NCBI RefSeq assembly: GCF_026153295.1
Contig: NZ_CP110615.1
Location: 3,348,001-3,412,000 of the forward strand
DNA from: Rhodococcus antarcticus
GTDB taxonomy: Bacteria > Actinomycetota > Actinomycetes > Mycobacteriales > Mycobacteriaceae
Direction of reading: 5' to 3'
DNA: 64,000 nt
A model generated the notes under the pieces. It worked only from the letters and a program-made list of their open reading frames with translations, was not told the origin of the DNA and searched no databases. Positions 31,601-40,815 of this stretch are shown one piece after another. How positions within the stretch are numbered: position 1 is the stretch's first letter; each line of letters begins with the position of its first letter. A program made the position numbers and the translations under genes.

Positions 31601-32314
31601 CAGCACGTACACCCCGAGGGTGACCAGGGTGACCACGTTGTTCAGCACCGGCGACCAGGCGACCAGGCCGAAGACCCCGCGGGTGTTGAGCACGGCGCCG
31701 AACAACGCGCTGAACCCGTAGAACACGATCTGCGGCAGCAGCAGGACCGCGAACAGCGTGGCCAGCCGCTCGTCCGCCGCGGAGTCGCCGCCGAGGTAGA
31801 GCCGGGTGAGCAGGGGGGCGGCCAGGACGGCGAGCACCGTCGCGACGAGCAGCACGACCCCGGCGACGGTGACGAGCTTGCGGGTGAACAGCGCACCACC
31901 GTCGGTGTCCTCCCGCTCGGCGCGCACGAGGACCGGGATGATGATGCTGGTCAGGACTGCGCCGAGGACGAGCTCCGCGACGATGTTGGGCAGCGTGTTG
32001 GCGATGGTGAAGGAGTCCGAGACCGCCCCGATGCCGAGCACGGCCGTGATGGCCAGGGCCTTGCCGAACCCGGTCACCCGGCTGACCAGCGTCGGCAGTG
32101 CGAGCGAGCCGGTGGTGCGCAGCAGCCTGGCGTCGGAGCGCTCGGCGGCGTCGGCGCGGGCCTGGGCCGGTCGCTCGGCGGCGGGGGCGACGGGCCCGGG
32201 GCCCACCACGGGCAGCGTGCCGGTGTCGGCGGGGGCACCGGCGGTGGCGTCGGCGAGGGCGTGGCGGGGACCGTCGCCGTCCACCCGTCGCCGCCGCGGG
32301 AGGGGTCTGCTCAC
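28634..32314 (-). CDS. murJ: MurJ (MviN) lipid II flippase fused to a pseudokinase and an extracellular domain
   Basis: 1,226 residues in one open frame. Residues ~60-590 are the 14-helix MurJ core (LLRTTGSLALPTLVSRVTGF, FYARQEAWVPTLVM). A Pro-rich linker with six VPAPP-type repeats (~660-692) leads to a kinase-like domain (~715-950). That domain lacks catalytic residues: VALTFV replaces the VAxK lysine, and IDHPDRVRIS stands where HRDLKPEN would be. A membrane helix follows (~1010-1030), then an extracytoplasmic F5/8-type-C-like domain (to 1226). The same architecture is known in Rv3910, where PknB phosphorylates the pseudokinase and recruits FhaA. MurJ flips lipid II for wall synthesis. The GTG start overlaps the DUF6049 stop. 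Confidence 0.93.
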   Translation of the reverse strand: MSRPLPRRRRVDGDGPRHALADATAGAPADTGTLPVVGPGPVAPAAERPAQARADAAERSDARLLRTTGSLALPTLVSRVTGFGKALAITAVLGIGAVSDSFTIANTLPNIVAELVLGAVLTSIIIPVLVRAEREDTDGGALFTRKLVTVAGVVLLVATVLAVLAAPLLTRLYLGGDSAADERLATLFAVLLLPQIVFYGFSALFGAVLNTRGVFGLVAWSPVLNNVVTLVTLGVYVLLPGELEVSPTNPHLLVLGIGTTLGIVAQVAVVVPALRRTGVDLRPSWGLDARLRRFGGLAVAVIAYVLVAQVGLVVTNRVANAAADGAVITYANAWLLLQVPYGIIGVSLLTAIMPRMSRAAAAGDSRSVVADLALGSRLSTVALLPIIVLFTVHGATLGTALFAYGRASSEGASGIGSAVAASAFGLLPFAVVLLQLRVFYARQEAWVPTLVMVAMTVVKVPVVLVLPELLAPEDVVLGLAAANALSFAVGAALGGFLLRRALGPLGTGALLRTTGLVLAASLAGVAVDLTFSSVVGLDGLSRALGGPGAVVELAVHTVLVLGVAVAVLLRLRLPELDVLRPALASLGRRLGRGGGPAQPVDPQPPAGAPSGAVPALPYPGHPRGPLQQDGAQRGGGGTVSGDDERPGAIRSAPEQTPPAVVPAPPVPAPPVPAPPVPAPPVPAPPVPAPPVAGGPPSSAPRPPVRGPRLVPGAAVAGGRYRLLAEHGGSGELRFWQARDTTLDRDVALTFVDAAQSSPAQDPELEGPQAVLSRTRRLGGITTPGLARVLDVVRGSSGGIVVSEWTPGRSLREVSETEPSPVGAARAVRSLASAAESAHRAGTALAIDHPDRVRISSAGNAVLAFPGVAATADQRNDVRGLGAVLYALTTAHWPLPAPGRSGDDGPVGGLPRAPLGRNGAAVEPRTLRPTVPFEISAVTVRALEPDSGLRTAAAVQTVLDQASVLDQQTDMFPAITQEAPLAAEGARGPRAAGAARRPSGSVEQAPPDGRRGKLTAGLLALGVVVVLVIGGVAYGVSNLLSGGSSDTPLPSLKLDPTGGVISTTAPAATTAPATTPPAAAGPVAVAGATVFSPGGTADHPADVGLAVDGDPATVWPTDQYKQPFPRLKDGVGVLLNLGAASTLSNVSIDSPSAGTVVEIRSSPTADPQLGDTTVLATATLTAGRTEIPVTAAAPVQHVLVWITTLSTVSGKNQSDLAEITLTSGPSR
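30242..30331 (-). repeat. 15-bp in-frame minisatellite in murJ linker
   Basis: Six exact 15-bp units (plus-strand GACGGGCGGGGCGGG) encoding PAPPV-type pentapeptides between the flippase core and pseudokinase domain. Length variation would alter the linker without breaking the frame. Confidence 0.95.
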
Positions 32315-34614
32315 GGCTGCCTGCCCTCGTCGGCGGGGTCGTCCTGCCCGCGGAAGCGGTGCCACAGCCGCCGACCCACCAGGACCAGAAGCAGCAGCGC
32401 TGCGGCCCCGGTCACCGCTGCGGTGGCCGTGCCGTAGGCGGTGGACAGGACCAGCACGCGGGTGGCCGGTCCCAGGCTCTGCCCGCCCGAGGTGGTCAGC
32501 GTGACGTCCACGGCGAACTGCCCGGTGCGGCCGACCGAGGTCGGCAGCATCAGCTGGCGTGAGGAGTTCGCGGGCAGCTGCTGCACCCCGGTGTCGGTGA
32601 CCGTGAGCCCCGGTGGCCCGGTGACCGCGATCCGCACGTCCACCGTGACCGGGAGCCCGTTGCGCACCACCAGCAGCAGGGGGCTGGTCTCCGACGCCAG
32701 GGTGTAGGGCCCGCCCGGGGCCTGCAGCTGCACCTGGGCCTTGAGGTTGCTGAGCACGTCGGCGACGCCGGAGGCCGGGGGCGCGTCGGGCGCCCGGGAC
32801 AGCGAGCGCACCAGGTCCAGCTGCAGCGGGTCGGTCAGGGTGATCGGGTCCACCTGGGCCTGCACGTCGGTGGTGGTGGCCGCGGCGAGGTCGGCGACGG
32901 CCCCGGCGGTCCCGGCCACCGCGTCGGTGGTGGTGGCGGCGAGCTCGGCGGCCGCGGCGCCCACGGGGTAGGCGAGCGCGGCGGTCGTGGTGGCCGTCTG
33001 CGTCCCGGCGACCAGGGACTCCAGCGGACGGGCGGTCGCGAGGCCGGCGGTGAGCAGACCGCCCACGGCCCCGATCACCGCCGTGGCCTCGGTGGCGTCC
33101 GCGGTCCACAGCTGGGGCGGGGCCACGACGACCGACGTCGGCGCGCCCGCCGCGGTCCCGTCGCCGCCGAGGCCGACCAGGGAGGGCCAGGACAGCGCCC
33201 CCAGCGCGTCCTGCAGCGCGCTCGCACGGTCGGTGGTCGAGGTGTCCGCGCCACCGGTGACCGGGTTGCTCCCGGTGGCCGCGAGGGCCGTGGCGGTGGG
33301 CGGGTCCAGCAGCGCGGCGCCGAGCGTGCCCGCGCCGGCCGGTACGCGGGCGGTGCGGGTGGTCGGGTCCAGCTGGGCGCCACCCGCCGCGGACACGGCG
33401 GCGGCGGACAGCAGCACCGAGGTCTGTCCCATCGCCTGCAGGTCGGCGGCTGCGGTGTCGGTCAGCACCCCGTCCACGGGCCAGGTGAGGGTGGGCAGGG
33501 AGTCGGCACCGGTGACCCGGGCGACCTGGGCCGCACCGCCGGTGACGGCGAGCCGCTCCTGGGTGGCGAGCCCGGCGCGGGCGCTGGCGTTGAGGTCGGC
33601 CCGGGCCCACGGGAGCGCGGTCACGCAGGTGTCAGCGGCAGCCGTCCTCAGGCGGTTCAGCCACCGGGCGGCCGCGTCGGTGCCGGTGCCGGCCGTGGTG
33701 CCGGTGCTGGTACGCACCTGGTACCCGCCCGGGGTGGTCATCGCCTCGGCGGTGGCCAGGAGATCCGGGTCCACGGCCAGGCAGAGGCTGGCGCCGAGCT
33801 GCCCGGTGGGGTCGGCCGTCGCCGAGGTGGCGGTGGTCGCCGCCCTGAGCAGGCCGTCCAGGCGCCCGCCCTCGGCGAGGGAGGTGGCCAGGTCGTCGTC
33901 GCTGAGCAGGGGTGCGGAGCCGGGTGTGACGGGCAGCAGGCGCGGGGTGTCGGCCAGCGGCCACAGCAGCGTCACCCCGGGCGGGGCCACGGGGGTGCTC
34001 GGCGGGGTGGTGCTCGGCGGGGTGGTGCTCGGCGGGGTGCTGCTCGGCGGGGTGGTGCTCGGCGGGGTGCTGCCGGGGACACCCTGCACGGGGAGCAGGA
34101 GGTGCGCTGCGTCCAGCCGGGCGGGGTTGCCGAAGTCGGGCGTGCCGTTGACGTTGACGAGCACGGGGTAGACACCGGGGCCGGCGAGGGCCAGCGAGCT
34201 CCCGGGGCCGCCCGTGGTGGGCAGCTCGAGGGCGAAGTCCACCGAGCCGCCGGGCTCGAGGCGGTCCGCCACCCGATGGAAGGGCCCGGTGGCGCTGAAG
34301 GTCTCGGGGACGGCGCGCAGCGCGGCGGTGAGTCCCGCGGCCGTGGTCACCGCGGGAGCTCGCTGCAGACGGACCTCCAGGTCGGAGACGCTGCGGTCCC
34401 CGGTGTTGCGCAGGCTTCCGGTGACGATCAGGGCGGTGGTCGCGGCGGTGACCACGCCGGGCGAGACCGTCCCGACGGTGAGCTCCACGAAACGGGGTCC
34501 GGCGAGCGCGGCCTGACCGGTCGACGGTGTCGCGGCCGCCGGCACCACCCCGCAGACCGCGCCGAGGAGGGTGAGCAGCAGGAGCAGGGCTGCGTGCCGA
34601 CCGCCACCCCTCAC
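32311..34614 (-). CDS. DUF6049 family secreted/membrane glycoprotein-like protein
   Basis: 767 residues: N-terminal signal sequence ([17 protein letters not shown]), a beta-rich domain (~30-190), a Ser/Thr/Pro linker made of TTPPS-like repeats (~175-208), a large Ala/Thr-rich extracytoplasmic part, and a C-terminal membrane helix ([20 protein letters not shown]) with a short basic tail. It matches the Rv3909-type proteins that always precede mviN. Function is unknown; conserved linkage to MurJ suggests a role in envelope assembly. The GTG at 34614 overlaps the NUDIX stop, and its own stop overlaps the murJ start, so three genes are coupled. Confidence 0.85.
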   Translation of the reverse strand: MRGGGRHAALLLLLTLLGAVCGVVPAAATPSTGQAALAGPRFVELTVGTVSPGVVTAATTALIVTGSLRNTGDRSVSDLEVRLQRAPAVTTAAGLTAALRAVPETFSATGPFHRVADRLEPGGSVDFALELPTTGGPGSSLALAGPGVYPVLVNVNGTPDFGNPARLDAAHLLLPVQGVPGSTPPSTTPPSSTPPSTTPPSTTPPSTPVAPPGVTLLWPLADTPRLLPVTPGSAPLLSDDDLATSLAEGGRLDGLLRAATTATSATADPTGQLGASLCLAVDPDLLATAEAMTTPGGYQVRTSTGTTAGTGTDAAARWLNRLRTAAADTCVTALPWARADLNASARAGLATQERLAVTGGAAQVARVTGADSLPTLTWPVDGVLTDTAAADLQAMGQTSVLLSAAAVSAAGGAQLDPTTRTARVPAGAGTLGAALLDPPTATALAATGSNPVTGGADTSTTDRASALQDALGALSWPSLVGLGGDGTAAGAPTSVVVAPPQLWTADATEATAVIGAVGGLLTAGLATARPLESLVAGTQTATTTAALAYPVGAAAAELAATTTDAVAGTAGAVADLAAATTTDVQAQVDPITLTDPLQLDLVRSLSRAPDAPPASGVADVLSNLKAQVQLQAPGGPYTLASETSPLLLVVRNGLPVTVDVRIAVTGPPGLTVTDTGVQQLPANSSRQLMLPTSVGRTGQFAVDVTLTTSGGQSLGPATRVLVLSTAYGTATAAVTGAAALLLLVLVGRRLWHRFRGQDDPADEGRQP
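34004..34063 (-). repeat. 15-bp in-frame minisatellite in the DUF6049 gene
   Basis: Four 15-bp units based on plus-strand GGGGTGGTGCTCGGC, with partial units on both sides, encoding a [10 protein letters not shown] linker. One unit differs by one base. Confidence 0.9.
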
Positions 34615-35285
34615 GACCGGCTGGGTCCGCCCGGCGAGCCGGGCCCCGTCGCGTCCCCGTCCCGGGAGGACCCGAGCCGGGAGATGACGTCGTGGGCCGT
34701 CTGCACCAGTCGTCGCTCGTCGGCGTAGGCCAGCCGGGTGTCCATCTCCGCGAGCGGGACCCAGGCCACCTCGGTGACCTCGACGTCCTCGTCGCAGAGC
34801 TCGCCGCCGAGGTGGCGCAGCAGGAAGTGGTGCACCGTCTTGTGCACGCGACGGCCCTCGGTGACGAACCAGTAGTCGATGTCCCCGAGGGGGGTCAGCA
34901 CGCGACCGAGGATCCCGGTCTCCTCCTGCACCTCGCGCTCGGCGGCCTGCACCGCGGTCTCCCCCTCCTCGAGGTGGCCCTTGGGCAGCGACCACAGCAG
35001 TCGACCCCGCCGGTCGGTGCGGCCGATGAGCGCGGCGGTGCGGTGCTCGGGCGGGCCGTCGAGCCCCCGCACGACGAGACCTCCGGCGGAGGTCTCGTCC
35101 ACGGTGCGCATCCGCGCCCGGCCACCGTGGCGCGGATCGCGCCCGTCGGCGACCCGGCGGCCCTCGGCACGACGGCCGGGGCTCGGGACGGCGGTGTCCG
35201 GGCTGCTCGGTGCGGACGGGCGGGTGCGCCCCGTGGCCCCCGGCGCCGGACGGGGGACCCCGTCGTCGGGCTCGGTGGAAGGCAC
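34611..35285 (-). CDS. NUDIX hydrolase (mviN-linked)
   Basis: 224 residues. A disordered N-terminus (~75 residues) leads to [19 protein letters not shown], then the Nudix box spread over [20 protein letters not shown] followed by TGILG, with the REVQEE metal-binding glutamates. [20 protein letters not shown] is shared with Rv3908 (MutT4). Substrate is probably a nucleotide derivative; diadenosine polyphosphates or oxidised nucleotides are possible but unproven. The GTG at 35285 gives the shortest frame that keeps the disordered N-terminus seen in homologues. It is the first gene of the NUDIX-DUF6049-murJ unit and is divergent from pcnA. Confidence 0.88.
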   Translation of the reverse strand: MPSTEPDDGVPRPAPGATGRTRPSAPSSPDTAVPSPGRRAEGRRVADGRDPRHGGRARMRTVDETSAGGLVVRGLDGPPEHRTAALIGRTDRRGRLLWSLPKGHLEEGETAVQAAEREVQEETGILGRVLTPLGDIDYWFVTEGRRVHKTVHHFLLRHLGGELCDEDVEVTEVAWVPLAEMDTRLAYADERRLVQTAHDVISRLGSSRDGDATGPGSPGGPSRS

Positions 35286-35454
35286 GCACCCGATGGTAGT
35301 GCGCGCCGTGCGGCAGCCCCGGCACCGCGGATCGAGCGCGCGGCGCCGAGCTCGCACGCCTCGTGCCGGCTGGGCGCGCCCCCACCACTCCCGCACCCCT
35401 CCTGCGCACGGTGCGGCCGGTGACCGATCGCGCACGTCCGTGCTCCGAGCGAGG

Positions 35455-35643
35455 GTGGAGGCATTCGTCAGACCCGTCCGTCGACGCGTCCTGGTGGCGG
35501 TCACCGCCGCCACCGCCCCCGACGTGTCCCGCGACGCCGCCCGGGCCGAGCTGCTGGCCGCGCTCGGGGAGTCGCAGCGCGGATCGCTGGGGGCGCTGGG
35601 CCGTGCCCAGGTGTGGCTGCGCAGCAACGGCGTGCGCGTCTGA
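35455..35643 (+). CDS. small basic hypothetical protein upstream of pcnA
   Basis: A possible 62-residue protein ([20 protein letters not shown] ... [12 protein letters not shown]). Codon third positions are strongly G/C, as in real genes here, and it ends 31 bases before pcnA on the same strand. The middle ([19 protein letters not shown]) looks helical. No family is recognised. The start is unclear: GTG at 35440 or 35455, neither with a convincing Shine-Dalgarno. It could also be a chance frame in the divergent promoter region. Confidence 0.4.
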   Translation: MEAFVRPVRRRVLVAVTAATAPDVSRDAARAELLAALGESQRGSLGALGRAQVWLRSNGVRV

Positions 35644-35674
35644 GCACCGCGCGGCCTCGCTACGCTGGCCCCCC

Positions 35675-37147
35675 GTGAGCACCCCCGATCCCGCCGACGA
35701 GCGCCGCGCCCGCCTGCTGGCCGGGGCGCAGACCGCCCTGCGCACGCTCGAGCCCGTCCTCGACCCGCTGGCCGCCCGCTTCACCGCCGCCGGGCACAAG
35801 CTGCACCTGGTCGGCGGCAGCGTGCGTGACGCCGTGCTCGGGCGCCTGGGCACCGACCTCGACCTCACCACCGACGCCCGCCCCGGGCAGGTCCAGGTGC
35901 TGCTGCGCGGCTGGGCCGACGCCCAGTGGGACACCGGCATCGCCTTCGGCACGGTGAGCGCGGAGAAGGACGGCCAGCAGGTGGAGATCACCACCTACCG
36001 CGCCGACGCCTACGACCGGGTCGGCCGCAACCCCGAGGTGGTCTACGGCGACTCGTTGGCCGGGGACCTGGTGCGGCGCGACTTCGCGGTGAACGCCCTG
36101 GCCGTCCGCCTGGGCGGGGAGCCCGAGCTGGTGGACCTCTTCGGCGGGGTGGACGACCTCGTCGCCGGCGTCCTGGACACCCCGGGTGCGCCGGAGGACT
36201 CCTTCGCCGACGACCCGCTGCGGATGCTGCGCGCGGCCCGGTTCGTCTCCCAGCTGGGGTTCACCGTCGCCCCCCGGGTACAGGCGGCGATGACGGCCAT
36301 GGCTGCCGAGATCGGTCGGATCACCGCCGAGCGGGTGCGCGCCGAGCTGGACAAGCTGCTCTGCGGGGAGCACCCCGGCGAGGGGATCGACCTGCTGGTG
36401 GGCACCGGGCTGGCCGAGCTCGTGCTGCCCGAGGTGCCGGCCATGCGGCTGGAGATCGACGAGCACCACCAGCACAAGGACGTCTACGCGCACTCGCTGA
36501 CCGTGCTGCAGCAGGCCATCGACCTGGAGCTGGCCGATCCCGAGCACGAGAGCCCCGACCTGGTGCTGCGCTGGGCCGCCCTGCTGCACGACATCGGCAA
36601 GCCCGCCACGCGCAGGCACGAGGCCGCGGGCGGGGTGAGCTTCCACCACCACGAGGTGGTCGGGGCGAAGATGACCCGCAAGCGGCTCAAGGCGCTCAAG
36701 CACTCCAAGCAGGTGACCGAGGACGTGGCCCACCTGGTGTTCCTGCACCTGCGCTTCCACGGCTACGGCGGCGGGGAGTGGACCGACTCCGCGGTGCGCC
36801 GCTACGTCACCGACGCGGGCCCGCAGCTGCGGCAGCTGCACAAGCTGGTACGGGCGGACTCCACCACCCGCAACGCCCGCCGCGCCGCGGCGCTGCAGGC
36901 CACCTACGACGACCTCGAGGCACGCATCGACCGGATCGCGGCCGACGAGGACCTCGCGCGGGTGCGGCCGGACCTCGACGGCAACGCGATCATGGCGCTG
37001 CTGGGGGTACCGGCGGGGCCCGTCGTCGGGCGGGCGTGGAAGCACCTCAAGGAGCTCCGCCTGGACCGCGGGCCGCTCTCGCGCGACGACGCGGAAGCCG
37101 CTCTGCTGGCCTGGGCGCAGGAGCAGGGGATCGCCCCGCCGGCCTGA
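35675..37147 (+). CDS. pcnA: CCA tRNA nucleotidyltransferase
   Basis: 490 residues. The nucleotidyltransferase head has [20 protein letters not shown] with the catalytic DLD aspartates, and a second motif [12 protein letters not shown]. The RNA-binding neck contains [19 protein letters not shown]-terminal HD domain ([21 protein letters not shown]) is present, as in many actinobacterial CCA enzymes. It adds CCA to tRNA 3' ends without a template; neither tRNA in this window encodes CCA, consistent with need. GTG start at 35675 ([11 protein letters not shown]). Confidence 0.96.
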   Translation: MSTPDPADERRARLLAGAQTALRTLEPVLDPLAARFTAAGHKLHLVGGSVRDAVLGRLGTDLDLTTDARPGQVQVLLRGWADAQWDTGIAFGTVSAEKDGQQVEITTYRADAYDRVGRNPEVVYGDSLAGDLVRRDFAVNALAVRLGGEPELVDLFGGVDDLVAGVLDTPGAPEDSFADDPLRMLRAARFVSQLGFTVAPRVQAAMTAMAAEIGRITAERVRAELDKLLCGEHPGEGIDLLVGTGLAELVLPEVPAMRLEIDEHHQHKDVYAHSLTVLQQAIDLELADPEHESPDLVLRWAALLHDIGKPATRRHEAAGGVSFHHHEVVGAKMTRKRLKALKHSKQVTEDVAHLVFLHLRFHGYGGGEWTDSAVRRYVTDAGPQLRQLHKLVRADSTTRNARRAAALQATYDDLEARIDRIAADEDLARVRPDLDGNAIMALLGVPAGPVVGRAWKHLKELRLDRGPLSRDDAEAALLAWAQEQGIAPPA

Positions 37148-37192
37148 GCCCGCCGCGTCGCCCGTCCTCGTCCTCGCCCGTCCGCCCCCACC

Positions 37193-37253
37193 GCGTTCTG
37201 CGCGCACACCGTCGTTCCGGGGCTCTCCTTGGTGCGTTGTGCGCGCACAACGC
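37193..37253 (-). repeat. 61-bp dimeric palindrome element, copy A
   Basis: Two 18-bp palindromic arms start 41 bp apart: CGTTCTGCGCGCACACCG (degenerate, 37194) and CGTTGTGCGCGCACAACG (perfect, 37235). Read on the minus strand it aligns end to end with copies B and C, including the CACCAAG after the perfect arm and GGAACG before the degenerate one. The perfect arm extends into a 38-bp imperfect dyad (37225-37262). Confidence 0.85.
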
Positions 37254-37290
37254 GCCGAGGAGAACGCGCCAAGGAGAACGCGCCGAGGAG
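37249..37290 (+). repeat. 14-bp tandem repeat x3 beside copy A
   Basis: Three units of AACGCGCCGAGGAG; the middle one has one change. The first unit includes the right arm of the adjacent palindrome, so the tandem array seems to have grown out of the element. Confidence 0.85.
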
Positions 37291-37336
37291 AGCGGGCGCT
37301 GGGGAACCGCGCGCCCGGGCGGGCCGTCGGAACGGT

Positions 37337-37984
37337 GTGGACTACTCCTTCGGCACCGGCGACGGCACCACCACCACGTGGACCTCGCCCGCCGACCTCG
37401 ATCTGGACGGCGACGGCACCCCCGACGCGGTGGCCCTGGACTTCGACGGCGACGGCCGGGTGGACGACGCGATGTGGGACTCCGACGGCGACGGCGTGGC
37501 CGACCGCTCGGTGCTCGACCTGGACGATGACGGGGTGGGCGACCACGTCTACTCGGACTCCGGGGACCTGGGCACCTGGGCGCAGCGCGTGGAGCTCCCG
37601 GTGGCCGCACCCACACCGTCACCCCAGCCCACACCGTCACCCCAGCCCCCACCGGAGCCCGAGCCCGCCGCCCTCACCTGGACCGACACCGCCGGCCGCA
37701 CCAGCACCACCGTCGCGGCCACCGACACCGACGGCGACGGCCACGCGGACACCGCCACCGTGGACGCCGACCGTGACGGCCGGGCCGACGACGTGGTGGG
37801 CGACGCGGACGGTGACGGCCGGGCGGACACCGTGGGGCTGGACACCGACGGCGACGGCCGGGTGGACACGACGGGGATCGACACCGACCTCGACGGCACC
37901 GTCGACACCCAGCTGGTCGACACCGACGGGGACGGCGCGGGTGACGTGGTCGTGCGCGGTGGGGACGACGGCTTCCTGTGGTGA
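37337..37984 (+). CDS. DxDGDG-repeat (calcium-binding-like) protein
   Basis: About 215 residues built from two arrays of DxDGDGxxD repeats: DLDLDGDGTPDAVALD ... DGDGRVDDAMWDSDGDGVAD in the first half and DTDGDGHADTATVDADRDGR in the second. A Pro-rich linker with PTPSPQ repeats (~92-110) separates them. Such Asp-rich loops resemble EF-hand/thrombospondin type-3 calcium sites. No signal peptide is visible, which is odd for this class. The first block (DFDGDGRVDDAMWDSDGDG) resembles conserved actinobacterial proteins of unknown role. GTG start at 37337 has no clear Shine-Dalgarno. Confidence 0.75.
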   Translation: MDYSFGTGDGTTTTWTSPADLDLDGDGTPDAVALDFDGDGRVDDAMWDSDGDGVADRSVLDLDDDGVGDHVYSDSGDLGTWAQRVELPVAAPTPSPQPTPSPQPPPEPEPAALTWTDTAGRTSTTVAATDTDGDGHADTATVDADRDGRADDVVGDADGDGRADTVGLDTDGDGRVDTTGIDTDLDGTVDTQLVDTDGDGAGDVVVRGGDDGFLW

Positions 37985-38297
37985 CGTCCCCCGCAGCGGC
38001 TCGCGTGACGCTCGTCGCACACCGGGGTACCCGCGGCCCTGACCAGCGGTGGACGTCCGGCCCGGGCGTGCGTGTGACGGGACTCATGCCCTCTCGGGCT
38101 GAGGCCTCGGGGCCGACGTCCTAGCCTCGAAGTCGGCGCACGACGTCGTGCTCGCCCGCAGGTCACCGGTGGTGGCCCGACGCACACGCAGGCTTCCCCG
38201 ATGCTGGTGACCACGTCGTCCCTGCTCCCGACGCAGGGCCCGGACGGGCCACGCACCAACATCGACGCGGCCTCGGACACACCGGAGTTGGTACACC
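37985..38297. other. 313-bp gap upstream of mqo
   Basis: No gene, tRNA or recognised riboswitch is seen. A TAGCCT at 38121 could be a -10 element for mqo, but no clear -35 accompanies it. The remainder is GC-rich with small dyads. Confidence 0.4.
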
Positions 38298-39839
38298 GTG
38301 ACCACGGCACCGCAGCACACCGACGGCGATCCCGTCGACGTCCTCCTCATCGGCGGCGGCATCATGAGCGCCACCCTCGGAGCGCTGCTCACCCGCCTGC
38401 AGCCCGACTGGACCATCGCCGTGCACGAGCGGCTCGAGGCCGTCGCGCTGGAGAGCTCGGCCGCCTGGAACAACGCCGGGACCGGTCACTCCGCGCTCTG
38501 CGAGCTCAACTACACCCCCCAGAAGGCCGACGGCAGCATCGACATCAGCAAGGCCGTCTCGATCAACGAGGAGCTGCAGGTCTCCAAGCAGTTCTGGTCC
38601 ACGCTGGTGGAGAACGGTCTCATCGAGTCGCCGCGGGAGTTCATCAACCCCGTGCCGCACGTCAGCTTCGTGCACGGCGCGGCCGACGTCGCCTTCCTGC
38701 GCCAGCGCTACGAGCTGCTCTCGGACCACCCGCTGTTCGCCGGCATGGAGTACACCGAGGACCCGGAGACCATCGCCCGCTGGGCGCCGCTGATGGCCGC
38801 CGAGCGCGACTTCGCGGCCTCCCCGGTGGCGATGACCCGCGCCGACGCCGGGACCGACGTCGACTTCGGCTCGCTGACCCGCCACCTGTTCGACTACGTC
38901 GAGCGGGGCGGGGCCCAGCTGCACTTCCGGCACGAGGTGCGCGACCTCACGCGGGGCCGTGACGGCCTGTGGGAGGCGTCGGTCAAGGACCTGGCCTCCG
39001 GGCGCCGGTCCACCGTGCGCGCGCGGTTCGTGTTCATCGGCTCCGGCGGAGGCGCCCTGACGCTGCTGCAGAAGTCGGGCATCTCCGAGGGCAGGGGCCT
39101 GGGCGGCTTCCCGGTCAGCGGTCAGTGGCTGCGCTGCACCAACCCCGAGGTCATCGCCCAGCACCAGGCCAAGGTGTACGGCAAGGAGGCCGTCGGTGCC
39201 CCGCCGATGTCGGTGCCGCACCTGGACACCCGCGTCATCGACGGCCAGCAGGACCTCCTGTTCGGCCCGTACGCGGGCTTCTCGCCCAAGTTCCTCAAGA
39301 ACGGCAAGCTGACCGACCTGCTGAGCTCGGTCAAGCTGCACAACCTGCTGCCGCTGCTGTCGGTCGGCCTGCACAACACCGGCCTCGTGAAGTACCTCGT
39401 CGGACAGGTCCTGCAGTCGCGCAAGGCCCGGCTCAGGGCGCTGCAGCAGTTCGTGCCGACGGCGCGGCTGGAGGACTGGGAGCTCGTCACGGCCGGTCAG
39501 CGCGTGCAGGTGATCAAGCCGCGGGGCGAGGGGCAGACCGGCGCGCGCGGCACCCTGCAGTTCGGCACCGAGCTCGTCACCGCCGCCGACGGATCCGTGG
39601 CTGCGCTCCTCGGGGCCTCCCCGGGCGCCTCCACCGCCGTGCCCGTGATGCTCAAGCTGCTCGCACAGTGCTTCCCGGACAAGAAGGCGCAGTGGGCCCC
39701 GGTGCTCACCGAGCTCGTGCCCTCCTACGGCACGACGCTCGCGGACAACCCGGAGCTGCTCGCGACGGTGCACGAGACCACGGCGGCCGAGCTCGAGCTG
39801 ACCTGGGTGGGCGGTCAGCCGGAGCGGGTCACCGCCTGA
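38298..39839 (+). CDS. mqo: malate:quinone oxidoreductase
   Basis: 513 residues. FAD-binding start VDVLLIGGGIMSATLGALL, then LESSAAWNNAGTGHSALCEL, which is the MQO signature, and NPVPHVSFVHG. GQWLRCTNPEVIAQHQAKVYG and LFGPYAGFSPKFLK are also conserved. This peripheral membrane flavoenzyme oxidises malate to oxaloacetate and passes electrons to quinone, replacing or complementing soluble malate dehydrogenase in the TCA cycle. GTG start at 38298. It stands alone, convergent with the following hydrolase. Confidence 0.97.
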   Translation: MTTAPQHTDGDPVDVLLIGGGIMSATLGALLTRLQPDWTIAVHERLEAVALESSAAWNNAGTGHSALCELNYTPQKADGSIDISKAVSINEELQVSKQFWSTLVENGLIESPREFINPVPHVSFVHGAADVAFLRQRYELLSDHPLFAGMEYTEDPETIARWAPLMAAERDFAASPVAMTRADAGTDVDFGSLTRHLFDYVERGGAQLHFRHEVRDLTRGRDGLWEASVKDLASGRRSTVRARFVFIGSGGGALTLLQKSGISEGRGLGGFPVSGQWLRCTNPEVIAQHQAKVYGKEAVGAPPMSVPHLDTRVIDGQQDLLFGPYAGFSPKFLKNGKLTDLLSSVKLHNLLPLLSVGLHNTGLVKYLVGQVLQSRKARLRALQQFVPTARLEDWELVTAGQRVQVIKPRGEGQTGARGTLQFGTELVTAADGSVAALLGASPGASTAVPVMLKLLAQCFPDKKAQWAPVLTELVPSYGTTLADNPELLATVHETTAAELELTWVGGQPERVTA

Positions 39840-39900
39840 TCCGTTCCCGGCCGGCCGGGCTCGTGGCTCCCTCCGGCGGGATGCTCGTGTCGGGGGGCGC

Positions 39901-40815
39901 CTACACCGGGGCGAGGGTGCGGGTCAGGAACTGCACCTGTGCGCGCACCGAACGCTCGAACGCCTCGCCGGTGTAGATGTCGAAGTGCCCGCTGGGCAGC
40001 TCCACCACCTCGACGGAGCCGCCCGCCGTGGCGGCCGCCTTCCGCACGGCGGACGGGTTGGCCACGTTGTCCCGCTCCGCGACGACGACGAGCAGCGGGC
40101 ACCGCACCCGGGGCGCCGCGGTCACCGGTCGGTTGAGCGCGATCCGCAGGACACCCCGGGCGCACATCTCGTTGCGGAACGTGGGCCCCATGATCACCCG
40201 GTAGCCGGTGGCGGCGTCCGGAGCGGCGATCGCGGCCAGCGTTCCGGGCTCCCCGACGACCGGGATGTGGTGCGCGGGCCTGCCCAGCCGTGACCCGACG
40301 ACGTCGCGCAGCGCGTGCCCGGTGATCCGGGCGACGTGGCGCACCCCGGACACCCGCAGCATGAGCAGCAGCGCGCCGAGGCCGTCCACCGCCGCACCCT
40401 GGGAGATCACGGCGGCGATCCGGCCGTCCGCCGCGGCCACCGGGAGCACGTGGCCGCCGGAGTAGGAGCTGCCCCACAGCACGAGCCGGTCCGGGTCCAC
40501 ACCGTCCAGCGCGCGCACGGCCGTGATCGCCGCGGCGTAGTCCTCCCGGTGGCGCCGGTGGTCGACGTCCTGGCGCGGGAACCCCGCCGCGGTGTCCGAG
40601 GTGCCGTAGCCGCGGTAGTCGAACAGCACGACGTCTGCACCCGCATCGGCGAACTGCTCCGCGAACGGCAGCAGCCCCGCGTCCCGGGTGGCCCCGAAGC
40701 CGTGGGCCATGACCACGCACGGGCGACCCCGGGGGCCGAGCAGGGCGTCCGACCGGGCCCGCAGCCGCCACGCGCCCATCCGGGTCCCGCTGCTGTCGAT
40801 GTCCAGGTCCTCCAC
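39901..40815 (-). CDS. alpha/beta hydrolase
   Basis: 304 residues with HGFGATRDAGLLPFAEQFAD (oxyanion region), LFDYRGYGTSD, nucleophile elbow GSSYSGGH (Ser ~115), an acid candidate in VVVAERDNVANP and a catalytic His in LPSGHFDIYTG. The fold is that of serine esterases and acyl-peptide-hydrolase-like enzymes; the substrate is not predictable. GTG start at 40815 with AGGAGG upstream. It has no operon partner: mqo is convergent, and the MFS gene on the same strand ends 144 bp upstream. Confidence 0.88.
   Translation of the reverse strand: MEDLDIDSSGTRMGAWRLRARSDALLGPRGRPCVVMAHGFGATRDAGLLPFAEQFADAGADVVLFDYRGYGTSDTAAGFPRQDVDHRRHREDYAAAITAVRALDGVDPDRLVLWGSSYSGGHVLPVAAADGRIAAVISQGAAVDGLGALLLMLRVSGVRHVARITGHALRDVVGSRLGRPAHHIPVVGEPGTLAAIAAPDAATGYRVIMGPTFRNEMCARGVLRIALNRPVTAAPRVRCPLLVVVAERDNVANPSAVRKAAATAGGSVEVVELPSGHFDIYTGEAFERSVRAQVQFLTRTLAPV

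Noticed and set aside
28634..32314. Splitting MurJ and the kinase-like domain into two genes
   Set aside because: One uninterrupted frame, no internal Shine-Dalgarno with a good start, and the fusion is known in mycobacterial MviN.
28727..32437. A 1,236-codon open frame on the plus strand opposite murJ
   Set aside because: Antisense shadow of a high-GC gene: Arg/Gly/His-rich, no domain, and the opposite strand encodes an unmistakable MurJ.
37985..38297. A riboswitch upstream of mqo
   Set aside because: No conserved core of any riboswitch class I know could be found; only small dyads are present.
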